Part shown: positions 1-8,190 of the stretch, piece after piece
Layout of the letters: each line of letters begins with the position of its first letter
Numbering within the stretch: position 1 is the first letter of the stretch
Assembly (NCBI GenBank): GCA_015711825.1
Contig: JACVJD010000004.1
Span: 1-58,411 of the forward strand
Direction: 5' to 3'
Source of the DNA: Candidatus Solincola daggyaiensis
GTDB taxonomy: Bacteria > Actinomycetota > Geothermincolia > Geothermincolales > RBG-13-55-18
Length of the DNA stretch: 58,411 nucleotides
Position numbers and translations under genes: made by a program
The notes under the pieces: model-generated
Database searches by the model: none
What the model was told of the DNA's origin: nothing
The model's input: only the letters and a program-made list of their open reading frames with translations

Positions 1-2
1 CC

Positions 3-53
3 TGCCGCGGTCTGGGCATCGAGCGCATCTCGTCCCGGGTGTCCGTACGCTGA
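3..53 (+). CDS. 3' end of an unidentified plus-strand gene (partial)
   Basis: An open plus-strand frame enters from the left edge and ends at a TGA at 51-53, giving sixteen residues (CRGLGIERISSRVSVR). It would be convergent with the prepilin gene, whose stop lies five bases further on. The fragment is too short to identify and may be chance. Confidence 0.3.
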   Translation, partial: CRGLGIERISSRVSVR

Positions 54-57
54 GGCT

Positions 58-1143
58 TCACTCCTTCACCACCCGCAGCTTGGAGACGTCGACCTCGTTG
101 CCCTTGCTCACCGTTTTGTAGTACCACTTGCCCGTCTTGATGTCGTACCACAGGGACCAGTTGCTCTTGGAGGTGAGCACCTTCTCGTTGCCCTTAAGGT
201 CCACCACCACCAGGCTGTAGCCTTTCTCCGGGGTGACCTTGACCCTGCTGCCGGCGGGGGTGTAGATGATGTTGTCCACGGGTTTCTTCCAGAACTCGGG
301 GTCCAGCCCGATGTCGGTGTAGGCGTAATCGCCCCAGCTCCTGGGATAGCGCTTGTTCTTCTCGTAGTACTGCTTGATGAGGTCCACCATGCCGATGGTT
401 ATCTCGCCGAAGCCGTCCCCCAGGGGCGTCTTCTTCTCGGATGCCGCCTTGCCCAGCACGTGGCTCCAGGCCACCTTGCGCGGCTGGTCGTGCCGGAACC
501 TGGTGCCGTCCGAGCGCGTGCCCACCTGGTTGTCGGTGAGGCAGGTCACGGAGAGGCCGTCGGTGACGTAGTCGTACTTCCCGGCCACCTCGCCCACCCC
601 CCTGCCGTTGGAGGGGCAGTCGAAGGGGCCGTGTCCTTTCCCCCCCTCCTCCGCCAGCATCGCCGTGGGCAGGCCGGGGAGGGTGCAATAGGGGTTGAAG
701 GGGACCCCGCCGCGGGCCTCGAAGTACTCGGCCAGGGAGCGGCCGGTGTCTCCGGCTATGTTTCCGTCCAGGTCGATATAGGCCTCGCCGCCGCCGGGAA
801 GGCAGCCGTCGTCCAGCAGCGACTCGTCGGGGTGGTCGGCCCTCCATCGCATGATGGCGTACTCCACGGACCTCTCGTTGTGCAGGCAGACGCTCCGCTC
901 GGCCACGTCCCTCACCGAGACGTAAACGGGAAGCGCCAGGGCAGCGAGTATGCCGATGAGCAGGATGACGATGGTTATCTCGATCAAGGTGAAGCCGGGA
1001 GAGAACCCCTTCTCGCGCGCCGTTACGGACACGCCGGCGCGAGGATTTCCCGGTCCCCGCGCGTCCGCCCGGAGAGCCCGGCCCTTAAGCGCGGCCTGGC
1101 GGGAACTAGGCGACTGCGCCGCTCTTTTATCCCCTGCCTTCAT
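58..1143 (-). CDS. type IV prepilin / pseudopilin-like protein
   Basis: About 361 residues. The class III signal is clear: a prepilin-peptidase site G|FTLIE with Glu at +5, followed by about 20 hydrophobic residues (ITIVILLIGILAALALPVY), then a long mostly polar domain with several Cys (LHNERS.., CTLPG, FDCPSNG, VTCL). The start is the ATG at 1143, preceded by a GGGGTGAGG-like ribosome site; an in-frame ATG at 1233 is longer but would overlap the upstream gene. With this start the cleaved leader is about 50 residues, much longer than the usual 5-25, so a later GTG start is possible. Last gene of a pilus operon; the stop of the upstream zinc-finger gene lies four bases before it. It is likely assembled by the PilB/GspE ATPase encoded two genes upstream. 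Its large C-terminal domain suggests a minor or specialised pilin rather than a small major pilin. Confidence 0.85.
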   Translation of the reverse strand: MKAGDKRAAQSPSSRQAALKGRALRADARGPGNPRAGVSVTAREKGFSPGFTLIEITIVILLIGILAALALPVYVSVRDVAERSVCLHNERSVEYAIMRWRADHPDESLLDDGCLPGGGEAYIDLDGNIAGDTGRSLAEYFEARGGVPFNPYCTLPGLPTAMLAEEGGKGHGPFDCPSNGRGVGEVAGKYDYVTDGLSVTCLTDNQVGTRSDGTRFRHDQPRKVAWSHVLGKAASEKKTPLGDGFGEITIGMVDLIKQYYEKNKRYPRSWGDYAYTDIGLDPEFWKKPVDNIIYTPAGSRVKVTPEKGYSLVVVDLKGNEKVLTSKSNWSLWYDIKTGKWYYKTVSKGNEVDVSKLRVVKE

Positions 1144-1147
1144 GACC

Positions 1148-1786
1148 TCACCCCCCCTTCGCCACACCCGAGGCCGTTCCCCCATCGCGCACGGGCACGG
1201 AGGCGTCGCTGCTTCTGATGGACTCCGACCCATGGGCCTGGGGATTGGGGCAAGACAGCTCGAAGCCCGTCCCCGTCACCACGTAAACGTAGGGCGCCCC
1301 CGTTGCCGGACAAGCCGGCTCCACCTCCAGGTAGCCGCCCAGAGCATCCAGGGAGGAAGGGTAATTCCCGTGCTCCTCGCGGTAGGCGCGCAGGGCCAGG
1401 CGCACTTCCTGCATGTCGGCTATGCATTCGTCGCCGCTCCAGGTCTCCTGCTCCTGCGGAGATCCCTGGGCCGGAGCGGCGTTGAGGGCGAAGTGCTTAT
1501 AGAGGATGAACCCCACCGCTCCCGCGATAAGCAAGGAAGTCGCCACCGCCACCGCCAGGAACCCGCGCGAGCCCACCCTTCTTTTTCCAGCCCCCGCGTC
1601 TTCGCGCTCGGCCTTGGCCTCGGTCTCCCTGCCCCGGAACTCCGCCAGCTGCCTGTCCACGGCGCAGTCGTAACAGTAGGCCGCCCCTTCCTCGACCAGC
1701 TCCACGCATTCGTCACACAACGGCTTTCCGCAGCCCGCACAGGCGCGGCCCGCTTCGCGATCCGCATGGTTGCCGCACCTCGCCAC
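1148..1786 (-). CDS. B-box-like zinc-finger membrane protein with pseudopilin-like C-terminus
   Basis: 212 residues. The N-terminus (about 1-42) has a Cys/His array (CGNH, CAGC, CDEC, CYDC) like the small B-box-type zinc fingers of bacterial membrane proteins. A charged linker leads to one membrane helix (about 75-97, FLAVAVATSLLIAGAVGFIL), then an outer domain reading ECIADMQEVRLALRAYREE..YPSSLDAL, which resembles the C-terminal part of GspG-type pseudopilins without an N-terminal prepilin peptide. The start is GTG at 1786 after GGGGGTGA, 18 bases after the stop of the pilB-like gene. Operon position suggests a part in pilus assembly or a linked sensing step. The specific function is unknown. 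Confidence 0.75.
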   Translation of the reverse strand: MARCGNHADREAGRACAGCGKPLCDECVELVEEGAAYCYDCAVDRQLAEFRGRETEAKAEREDAGAGKRRVGSRGFLAVAVATSLLIAGAVGFILYKHFALNAAPAQGSPQEQETWSGDECIADMQEVRLALRAYREEHGNYPSSLDALGGYLEVEPACPATGAPYVYVVTGTGFELSCPNPQAHGSESIRSSDASVPVRDGGTASGVAKGG

Positions 1787-1804
1787 CTTGCATCACCCCC
1801 TGCG

Positions 1805-3490
1805 TCATCGCGGGATGGCGCGGGCTACCTCCTCCGCCGAGGTCATCCCCTGCGCCACCTTCTTGACGGCGTTGCGCCACATGGTATCCATGCCCTCCTC
1901 CACCGCGCGGGACCTCACCTCCCTGGGATTGACCTGCGTGGTGGTGAGGGTCTTGATGCCCTCGCTCATGGGCATGACCTCGAAAACGCCGATACGGCCC
2001 TTATACCCCGTGTTGTTGCAGTACTTGCAACCCACGGGGCGGTAGAGGATGCCGCCGTCGGCGTCCTTTATCCCAAGCTGCTCCATCACCTCGGGGGAGG
2101 GAGTGTAGGCCTCCTTGCAGCGGGGGCACAGCTTTCTCACCAGCCTCTGGGCGATGATCGTCTTGACCACCTCCCGCACGTAGTAGGGCTCGATGCCCAT
2201 ATCCACCAGCCTGGGCACCGTCTCCGGCGCCCCGGTGGTGTGCAGGGTGCTCAGCAGGAGGTGCCCGGTGAGGGCGGCCTGCACCGATATGTGGGCGGTC
2301 TCCTTGTCCCTTATCTCCCCCACCAGGATGATGTCGGGGTCCTGGCGCAGCACCGACCTCAGGATGGTCGCGAAGTCGAGCCCGATCTTGTGGTTGACCG
2401 GTATCTGGTTCACCATCCCCAGGCGGTATTCCACCGGGTCCTCGATGGTGATTATCTTCCGGCTCACGTCGGAAAGCTCGTTGAGCACCGCGTAGAGGGT
2501 GGTGGTCTTGCCGCTTCCCGTGGGGCCGGTGACCAGGATGAAGCCGTGGGGCTCCTCCAGGGCCCTGAGCAGCTTACGCATGTCCGCGTCCTCCAGCCCC
2601 AGGTCCGCGAGGCTCACCCTCGCCTTGGACTGGTCCAGTATCCTGATGATCACCGCCTCCCCGTAGATGGTGGGGGCGGTGGCGACGCGGAAGTCCACGT
2701 CCTTGCCGCCGTACTTCACGAAGAAACGGCCGTCCTGGGGCAGGCGCCGCTCCGCGATGTTCAGCTCCGCGAGCACCTTCACCCGCGAGACCAGGGCGTT
2801 GAGCACCTCCACGGGCAGGATGCGGGCCTCCATGAGCACGCCGTCGATGCGGTATCTCACCCGCACCAGGTTCTCCTGCGGCTCGATGTGGATATCGCTG
2901 GCGCCCTCCTTGATGGCGCGGGTGAGGAGGAGGTTGACCAGCTTGACCACCGGCCCCTCGTCCACCCTCACCTCGTCCAGAGACTCGGGCGCGTAGCGGT
3001 CCACAAACTCCAGGTGGTCCTCGTCCCAATCCATGAGCTCGCTCTCCAGGCCGCCATGCTTGAAGAAGTAGTCGATGGCCTCGAGGATGTCCTCCTCATC
3101 GCTGAGGATAGGCTCCAGGGTGTATCCAGAGGCGAAGGCCAGCATGTCCAGTGAGGCGGTGTCGAAGGGGCAGCTCACCGCCACGGTGAGGATGTCGCCG
3201 ATGAGGGTGACGGGTATGGCCACCAGGTTCCTGGCCACGTTGGCGGGGATGAGCTTGACCGCCTCGGGGTCGATGAGATCCACGGAGAGCTTCACGTAGG
3301 GTATTTCCACATGGTTCGATATGAACTCCTTGAGCTGCTCGCGGGTGGTGAACCCCTCCTTTATCAGGACATCCTTGAGCCGCTGCCCGGTGGTCTTCTG
3401 CAGCTTGAGGGCTATTTCCAGCTGCTCCTGGGTGATCATGCCCTTCTCCACCAGGACGCTTCCCAGCCCGCCGTCCACGTTTCCGGTCAT
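1805..3490 (-). CDS. pilB: type IV pilus assembly / type II secretion ATPase (PilB/GspE family)
   Basis: 561 residues, a normal length. It hydrolyses ATP at the inner face of the membrane to extend a pilus or pseudopilus. Visible parts: N-terminal MshEN/GSPII_E-type domain (about 1-145), then the GspE core with Walker A GPTGSGKTT (322-330), Asp box ITIEDPVEY (347-355), Walker B DPDIILVGEIRD (384-395), His box ending LLSTLHT, and the tetracysteine zinc motif CPRC (455-458) and CKYC (488-491). These zinc cysteines mark PilB/GspE rather than the retraction ATPase PilT. It is preceded by a GAGGTGGTGAAG ribosome site and follows a receiver-only regulator by 42 bases. No pilC, pilM-N-O or prepilin peptidase gene is in the window, so the rest of the machine must be elsewhere. 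Confidence 0.95.
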   Translation of the reverse strand: MTGNVDGGLGSVLVEKGMITQEQLEIALKLQKTTGQRLKDVLIKEGFTTREQLKEFISNHVEIPYVKLSVDLIDPEAVKLIPANVARNLVAIPVTLIGDILTVAVSCPFDTASLDMLAFASGYTLEPILSDEEDILEAIDYFFKHGGLESELMDWDEDHLEFVDRYAPESLDEVRVDEGPVVKLVNLLLTRAIKEGASDIHIEPQENLVRVRYRIDGVLMEARILPVEVLNALVSRVKVLAELNIAERRLPQDGRFFVKYGGKDVDFRVATAPTIYGEAVIIRILDQSKARVSLADLGLEDADMRKLLRALEEPHGFILVTGPTGSGKTTTLYAVLNELSDVSRKIITIEDPVEYRLGMVNQIPVNHKIGLDFATILRSVLRQDPDIILVGEIRDKETAHISVQAALTGHLLLSTLHTTGAPETVPRLVDMGIEPYYVREVVKTIIAQRLVRKLCPRCKEAYTPSPEVMEQLGIKDADGGILYRPVGCKYCNNTGYKGRIGVFEVMPMSEGIKTLTTTQVNPREVRSRAVEEGMDTMWRNAVKKVAQGMTSAEEVARAIPR

Positions 3491-3532
3491 GCTTCACCAC
3501 CTCGCCTGCCGCTCGCCGCCGCCCCCCGCGCG

Positions 3533-3940
3533 CTAGCCTTCCTTTCCGCGCGCCGTCAGGCTGGCCTCTCCCGCCAGCTCCTCCACCTTGCGCATGAACT
3601 CCTCGCGCTCCTCCGGCCTCGCCGGCTTGGGAAGGTAGAGGTCGGCTCCCGCCTCCATAGCCACCCGGTGGTAGTTCTGTTTCATGTAGATGGCGCTGGT
3701 CATCACCACCGGCGTGCGCTCCTCGTCCTCCAGCTCGCGGATGTTCTCCACCAGCTTGAAGCCGTTCATCTTGGGTATGAGGCAGTCCGTGACCACCACG
3801 TCGGGCTTGTCGGCAAGGAACCTTCGCAACGCCTGCTCGCCGTCCCGGGCGACGATGACCTCGTGGCCCCTGGCCTCGAGGGCGTCCTTGGTCACCTGCA
3901 GGATGAGCTCCGAGTCCTCGACCAGAAGAATGCGGGCCAT
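3533..3940 (-). CDS. single-domain response regulator (CheY-like receiver)
   Basis: 135 residues, a receiver domain with no output domain. Key residues are present: acidic pair E8/D9, phospho-acceptor D52 (VVTDCLIPKMNG), T81 and K105 (LPKP). It is the first gene of the pilus operon, 42 bases before the PilB-like ATPase, so it probably acts by protein-protein contact on pilus output, as PilG/PilH or FrzS-like receivers do in other bacteria (inference). The start is ATG after GGGGTGAGGGAAG. Confidence 0.9.
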   Translation of the reverse strand: MARILLVEDSELILQVTKDALEARGHEVIVARDGEQALRRFLADKPDVVVTDCLIPKMNGFKLVENIRELEDEERTPVVMTSAIYMKQNYHRVAMEAGADLYLPKPARPEEREEFMRKVEELAGEASLTARGKEG

Positions 3941-4098
3941 CTTCCCTCACCCCTCTTCCGCGCTTTTTCGCCTTTGCGCATGCCTGCGTCTCCTCACGCA
4001 TCCTGTTCGCGTTGCGGTGATATAGGCTCCGGCGGAGGCTTGCCGCCGCGTCCCCCTGCGAGGCCGCTCCCATATCTTTCCGGCTGAACCGCGACGGA

Positions 4099-4134
4099 GT
4101 AAACGCTTACACTCTCGATATCGTTCGCGTTTAC
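4099..4134. promoter_or_regulatory. inverted repeat, possible operator upstream of the pilus operon
   Basis: Perfect 8-base arms GTAAACGC (4099-4106) and GCGTTTAC (4127-4134) flank a central palindrome CGATATCG (4116-4123). It lies about 160 bases upstream of the receiver gene, in the only long gap before the pilus operon. A dimeric regulator site is plausible, but no regulator can be named. Confidence 0.4.
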
Positions 4135-4143
4135 CGAAGGTTA

Positions 4144-4183
4144 ATAGCCCGAGCGGGTGATTGAAATCACCCGCTCGGGCTAT
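4144..4183. terminator. strong hairpin, 19-base perfect arms
   Basis: Arms 4144-4162 and 4165-4183 are exact reverse complements around a two-base centre (stem with GAAA/TTTC-type tip). There is no T-run on either side. It lies between the pilus operon and the 3' side of the flavoprotein cluster, so it may stop transcription entering from 4.3 kb (Rho-independent without U-tract) or form part of the pilus operon control region. Confidence 0.5.
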
Positions 4184-4238
4184 AGCCGCGCCGGACCGCC
4201 GCGCAGAGGTCGCCGCCGCGACCGCGTATGGGGCATCA

Positions 4239-4299
4239 GGCGCGGTTTCGGCGGCGTGGTGGGCCCGCGGGGGCCCCGCGCCGGCGCCGAAACCGCGCC
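4239..4299. terminator. hairpin after the small membrane protein gene
   Basis: Exact 15-base arms (4239-4253 and 4285-4299) with a GC-rich loop of 31 bases. It starts 12 bases after the stop codon of the 64-residue membrane protein on the minus strand. There is no U-tract. A terminator or an mRNA-stabilising 3' hairpin is likely. Confidence 0.45.
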
Positions 4300-4311
4300 C
4301 TGGGGACCGCC

Positions 4312-4506
4312 TCAGGCGTAATAGCGGCCCGGCAGGTAGGGCACCTGTTTGAGGAGGTGCAGGATGAATCTTTTCCTGGACTCGTCCAGCCGGGTGAACT
4401 GGAGGGCGAGCAGGGCCGCGAGGCAGGCCAGGATCAAGAGTGCCGCCTTCCTCCCCCTTCCTTTTCCGCCTCCACTCAGGTCATCGGCGTTCTCTTTCTT
4501 AAGCAT
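4312..4506 (-). CDS. small single-pass membrane protein (flavoprotein-associated)
   Basis: 64 residues: polar Lys/Gly-rich head, one membrane helix (about 20-37, AALLILACLAALLALQF), then a basic amphipathic tail RKRFILHLLKQVPYLPGRYYA. The start is the ATG at 4506 because of the strong GGGAGGGAG site; an upstream in-frame ATG at 4554 lacks this. It follows the CrtI-like oxidoreductase gene by 163 bases. The tail matches that of the 49-residue protein at 12469-12618, which sits in the same place relative to another CrtI-like gene (K/T-Q-hydrophobic-P-x-x-P-x-R-Y-aromatic). It may anchor or assist the flavoprotein at the membrane (inference). I recognise no named family. Confidence 0.75.
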   Translation of the reverse strand: MLKKENADDLSGGGKGRGRKAALLILACLAALLALQFTRLDESRKRFILHLLKQVPYLPGRYYA

Positions 4507-4532
4507 GTCTCCCTCCCGGGTTCCCAAAACTC

Positions 4533-4561
4533 CATATGCTACCTTTTGCCGCACAAGTCAA
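4533..4561 (-). promoter_or_regulatory. possible sigma-A type promoter for the 64-residue membrane protein
   Basis: On the minus strand TTGACT (4561-4556) is followed after 17 bases by CATATG (4538-4533), 26 bases before the ATG at 4506. The -35 is good and the -10 weak. If real, the small gene can be transcribed independently of the flavoprotein gene. Confidence 0.35.
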
Positions 4562-4669
4562 GCGCCATTCATGGGTATTCCTTCCAGGAAAGAAGGACCG
4601 GCGCTCTCACACCGTACTCACGCCATCACCTTCTTGGTGCCGCGTTGAAGCCACCGGCCACCATCGCGC

Positions 4670-6166
4670 TCACTCGTATTTCTCGATGAGCTTGGAGGCG
4701 ATATACCCGGAGGCCACCGCCGAGGGCACTCCCCCGCCGGGGTGGGTGGAGGCCCCGGTGAGGTAAAGGCCCCGGATGGTCTTGGACCTGGCCGCGGGGC
4801 GGAACACCGCCTGGGCGGGAAGGTCCATCTGCAGGCCGTAGATGGCCCCGCCGGGCGAGAGCAGCCGACGCTCGAAATCCAGCGGGGTCGAAACCTCCAG
4901 CACCTTCACGTGGTCCTTAAGCCCGGGGATGGCCTTCTCGGAGAGGCCCTCGATCATGCGCTCCGCCACGCGCTGTTTCTCGCGGTCCCAATCGGTGCCC
5001 GAGAGCTTGTAGGGCCCCATGCCCATGATATTGAGGACGTGGCAGCCCTCCGGGGCCATGGAGGGGTCGGACTCCGTGGGCCAGCAGATGAGGCCGTGCA
5101 CCTGCTCCGGGATCTCCCCGCGCCGGTACTCGTTCCACCAGAAGTCGTTCATCATCTCCAGGGGCCCGATGGTCAGGCTGTGGTGGGCCTCCAGGGGCGG
5201 CCGGTAGTCGAGCCCCACGTAGAGCATGACGCAGGACATGGAGACCTCGTAGCTCTTGATGCCGAAGCGCGCCAGCCAGGGCAGGTGCTCCTCGCCGATC
5301 ATCTCCAGGTAGAGCTTCTTGGCGTTGATATTGGAGACCACCAGGTCGGAGGTGATCTCGCTGCCGTCCGCCAGCCGCACCCCCTGCACCCTGCGGTCGC
5401 GCACCATCACCTTTTCCACCCGCGTGCCGAGGCGCACCTCCATGCCCAGCTTCTCTCCGCAGCGCCGGAAGGCCTGGGGGATCTGGATCATGCCCCCGCG
5501 CGGGTACCAGATGCCCTCGTGCTCGGAGTAGGGGATGAGGGCGATGAACCCGGGTGCCAGCTCCGGCGGCAGGCCGCAGTAAAAGGACTGGAAGGACATG
5601 GTCTGCTGCACCACGTCGTTCTTGAAGTACTTCTTGATCACGTCCTGGTAGCTGGTGACGAAGAGGGGGAGGAACTTGAGCATGCGCGGGTTCTTCAGGC
5701 CCATCTTCACCATGTCCAGCATGTTGTTGCAGGGGTTGGTGAAGAAGGCCTCGATGGTCTGCTTCATCATCTCCGCGAAGTAGTCCGCGAGCTGGTACCA
5801 CTGCTTGCCGTCCTCGGGGGAGATGGACGAGATCACCTCCGCCGTCCCCTCCAGGGAGACGGGGTAATTGACCCGGGACCCGTCCTCGAAGATGTAGCTG
5901 TAGATGGGGTCGCAGGGCATGAGGTCCACTTCCTTCCGGAAGGAGGTGCCCAGGGTCTCGAAGGCCTTCTCTATGGGGTGGATGACCTCCACGATGGAGG
6001 CCCCCACGTCGAAGTGAAAGCCCTCCCTCTCGAAGGTGGAGCAGCATCCCCCCACGCGCTCGCTCTGCTCCAGGACCAGCACCTTGCGCCCCTGCTTGGC
6101 CAGCAGGGAGCCGGCGGAGATGCCTCCGCACCCCGCCCCGATCACGATCACGTCGTAGTCCGCCAT
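4670..6166 (-). CDS. CrtI-like FAD-dependent oxidoreductase (phytoene desaturase/RetSat superfamily)
   Basis: 498 residues. N-terminal dinucleotide-binding motif VIVIGAGCGGISAG..VLVLEQ, then GGCCSTFEREGFHFDVGAS, and the family C-terminal motif GLYLTGASTHPGGGVPSAVASG. These place it with phytoene desaturases, carotenoid isomerases and retinol saturases, flavoenzymes that desaturate, saturate or isomerise polyprenoid or lipid double bonds. The ATG at 6166 is preferred over 6190 because GGGAGG precedes it and the protein then begins directly at the FAD motif. One of four paralogues in the window. It shares a strand with two FAD-linked oxidases and a CCG-domain Fe-S protein upstream and a small membrane protein downstream. 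The substrate is not evident, and no phytoene synthase or other carotenoid gene is present. Confidence 0.85.
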   Translation of the reverse strand: MADYDVIVIGAGCGGISAGSLLAKQGRKVLVLEQSERVGGCCSTFEREGFHFDVGASIVEVIHPIEKAFETLGTSFRKEVDLMPCDPIYSYIFEDGSRVNYPVSLEGTAEVISSISPEDGKQWYQLADYFAEMMKQTIEAFFTNPCNNMLDMVKMGLKNPRMLKFLPLFVTSYQDVIKKYFKNDVVQQTMSFQSFYCGLPPELAPGFIALIPYSEHEGIWYPRGGMIQIPQAFRRCGEKLGMEVRLGTRVEKVMVRDRRVQGVRLADGSEITSDLVVSNINAKKLYLEMIGEEHLPWLARFGIKSYEVSMSCVMLYVGLDYRPPLEAHHSLTIGPLEMMNDFWWNEYRRGEIPEQVHGLICWPTESDPSMAPEGCHVLNIMGMGPYKLSGTDWDREKQRVAERMIEGLSEKAIPGLKDHVKVLEVSTPLDFERRLLSPGGAIYGLQMDLPAQAVFRPAARSKTIRGLYLTGASTHPGGGVPSAVASGYIASKLIEKYE

Positions 6167-6409
6167 TGCTCGACCTCCCGTTCCTCCCATGCGGTATCTT
6201 CGTTCACCGGTAAAAGGTCATCCCTCATCCCTGCGCAAGGGATAGAGGGGCCCATGGCCTTACGAAGTCCCGCCCTCCCGGCGTTCCCTTCATCTCCATC
6301 CATGCCCCCTCCCCGGTTGCGGAGGGGCCGCGCCCTGACCCTCCCGCGGCCGCCGCTCCCGCCCGCTTTCCGGTTGCGCGCTTTCCGCCTCGCCACAGAA
6401 GCCTGCGCC

Positions 6410-8023
6410 TCAAAGCGCCGCCTTCTTCATGCGCAGCGTCTCGTAGTCGAAACGGCGCATGCAGATGTTGTTGGGGTCGTAGATCATCTTCATGTCCCGG
6501 TAGGTGTCCACGTAGGTCCCCGCCTGGGGGAAGATGAAGCCGATGAGGTCGTGCAGGGGCCCCGCTCCCTCCACCAGCGCCCACACCCCGAAGCATATCC
6601 CGGAGCCGTTGCGGAAGGAGGCGGCCATGGCCGCCAGGGTCCCGGAGATGGTGCGCAGGCTGTCCTCGGGATTGGACTGGTCGATGAAGATGTCGAACTC
6701 GATGAAGCCCAGCCTCCCCATGTCGTAGGGCTGGAAATAGGTGGCGATGAGGTCGGCGGAGATGACGTTGTCGTCCGTCCCCACCTGCTGGGTCATGGCC
6801 CGCATCATGTCGCTGTTGATCTTCACCAGGTTGTCCAGGTGATCGAGGCCGAAGCCCACGAAGAAGGAGCCTTTCACCCGCTGCACGCGCACCGACTCGC
6901 GGAAGAATTTGGTAAATTTATCCACACCGAGGATGCGCCCCTCGGAGATGTCCTCCACCACCTCCCAGTCCATGAACTCGAACTCCGGCGCCACCGCCAG
7001 GATGTCCTCCTCGCACACCTTGCACTTGACCTCCGTCTCCTCCTCGGAGTATCCCCCGGTCACCGGCACCACGTAATGCCGCGGGAACATGGGTATGAGC
7101 TTGGAGGACTCGGCGTTGGTCTCGGCGAGGAAGATGCCCATGTAGGTGTTCTGGAAATAGGCGTTCTCGATGACGATGTTGCGCTGGCTGATGGCCTTGA
7201 GGGCGGGCGCGATGTGGTCCCAGCTCTCGGAATCGCTGATGGGCACGGTGAGCTTGACGTGATCGGGGTTAGGGTAAAGGCGCAGGGTCATCTCGGTGAT
7301 GATGCCCATGGTGCCCATGGAGCCGCGGATAAAGGCGCGCACGTCCGGGCCGGGACCGGGCATGTGCGCGGGGTCGGCCCCGTACGCCCTCGGCCCTCCC
7401 ACCATCACCTGACCCTCGGGGAGCACGATCTTGTAGCCGATGATGTGGTCCAGCCCCACCCCGTACTTGTTGGCCAGGGTGGAGATGTTGCCCATCATGA
7501 TGTTGGAGACCACCGAGGCGTTGGCGGAGGTGGAGGGGTTGATGAGGCGCAGCCCGCGCTTGAGGGTCTCCGTCTGCAGCTGGGCGAAGGTCACCCCGGG
7601 GCCGATGGTGCAGAACATGTTCTCCTCGTCGATCTCGAGGATCTCGTCCATGCGGCGCATGTCGCAGAGGAGTCCGCCGTAGGGCGGTATGGTCATGCCC
7701 AGGGTGTTAAGGCCCGTCCCGTAGGGGGTGACGTCTATGAGATATTTGTTGGCGATCTTCATTATCGCCACCACGTCCTCCGTGGAGCCGGGCAGGGCCA
7801 CGATATGGGGGTGGTTCATGGGCACCACGGACTGGTCTCGCGCGTAGGCCACGGTGATGTTGATGTCGTCGGAGACCCACTCCTCGCCCAGCGCCTCCTG
7901 GAGCTCGCGGTAGGCCTTCTCCAGGTTCTCGGGCAGGTTGTGGGTGCCGTCGATCTCGTGCTTCACCGGCACCTTGATGATCTTGCGCTCCCGCAGGTCC
8001 TTCTGAAGGTCCTTTCCCTTCAC
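6410..8023 (-). CDS. FAD-linked oxidase (GlcD-like, PCMH-type FAD domain)
   Basis: 537 residues. The FAD-binding type 4 fold is seen in LPGSTEDVVAIMKIANKY, PYGTGLNTLG and the later NIMMGNISTLANKYGVGLDHIIGYKIV block; the C-terminal half fits the FAD-linked oxidase C-terminal domain. Relatives include glycolate/lactate oxidase subunits, alkyl-dihydroxyacetone-phosphate synthase and 4-cresol/vanillyl oxidases. The start is GTG at 8023, because AAGGAGG (8032-8038 on the plus strand as its complement) sits eight bases before it; the frame is open further upstream but without a site. It lies 167 bases downstream of the Fe-S protein gene. It probably passes electrons from an organic substrate to that protein (inference from gene order). 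Confidence 0.82.
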   Translation of the reverse strand: MKGKDLQKDLRERKIIKVPVKHEIDGTHNLPENLEKAYRELQEALGEEWVSDDINITVAYARDQSVVPMNHPHIVALPGSTEDVVAIMKIANKYLIDVTPYGTGLNTLGMTIPPYGGLLCDMRRMDEILEIDEENMFCTIGPGVTFAQLQTETLKRGLRLINPSTSANASVVSNIMMGNISTLANKYGVGLDHIIGYKIVLPEGQVMVGGPRAYGADPAHMPGPGPDVRAFIRGSMGTMGIITEMTLRLYPNPDHVKLTVPISDSESWDHIAPALKAISQRNIVIENAYFQNTYMGIFLAETNAESSKLIPMFPRHYVVPVTGGYSEEETEVKCKVCEEDILAVAPEFEFMDWEVVEDISEGRILGVDKFTKFFRESVRVQRVKGSFFVGFGLDHLDNLVKINSDMMRAMTQQVGTDDNVISADLIATYFQPYDMGRLGFIEFDIFIDQSNPEDSLRTISGTLAAMAASFRNGSGICFGVWALVEGAGPLHDLIGFIFPQAGTYVDTYRDMKMIYDPNNICMRRFDYETLRMKKAAL

Positions 8024-8190
8024 CTCCACCACCTCCTTACGGTATCGGGGATCTGCCCTTCGCGATGCTGATCGCCCACGCCGCAAGCGGGGGTTCGTCT
8101 TTGAGAGCTGCTCCCAGTCACCGATCCCTTAACGCCGGGGCAAAGAAGACGGGCGCCGGGGAGCGTCGGCCTTGCATCCAGGAGTTTCAT

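Noticed and set aside
950-3154. 734-codon plus-strand frame opposite the PilB-like gene
   Set aside because: Same composition effect; the PilB-like gene opposite has all catalytic motifs.
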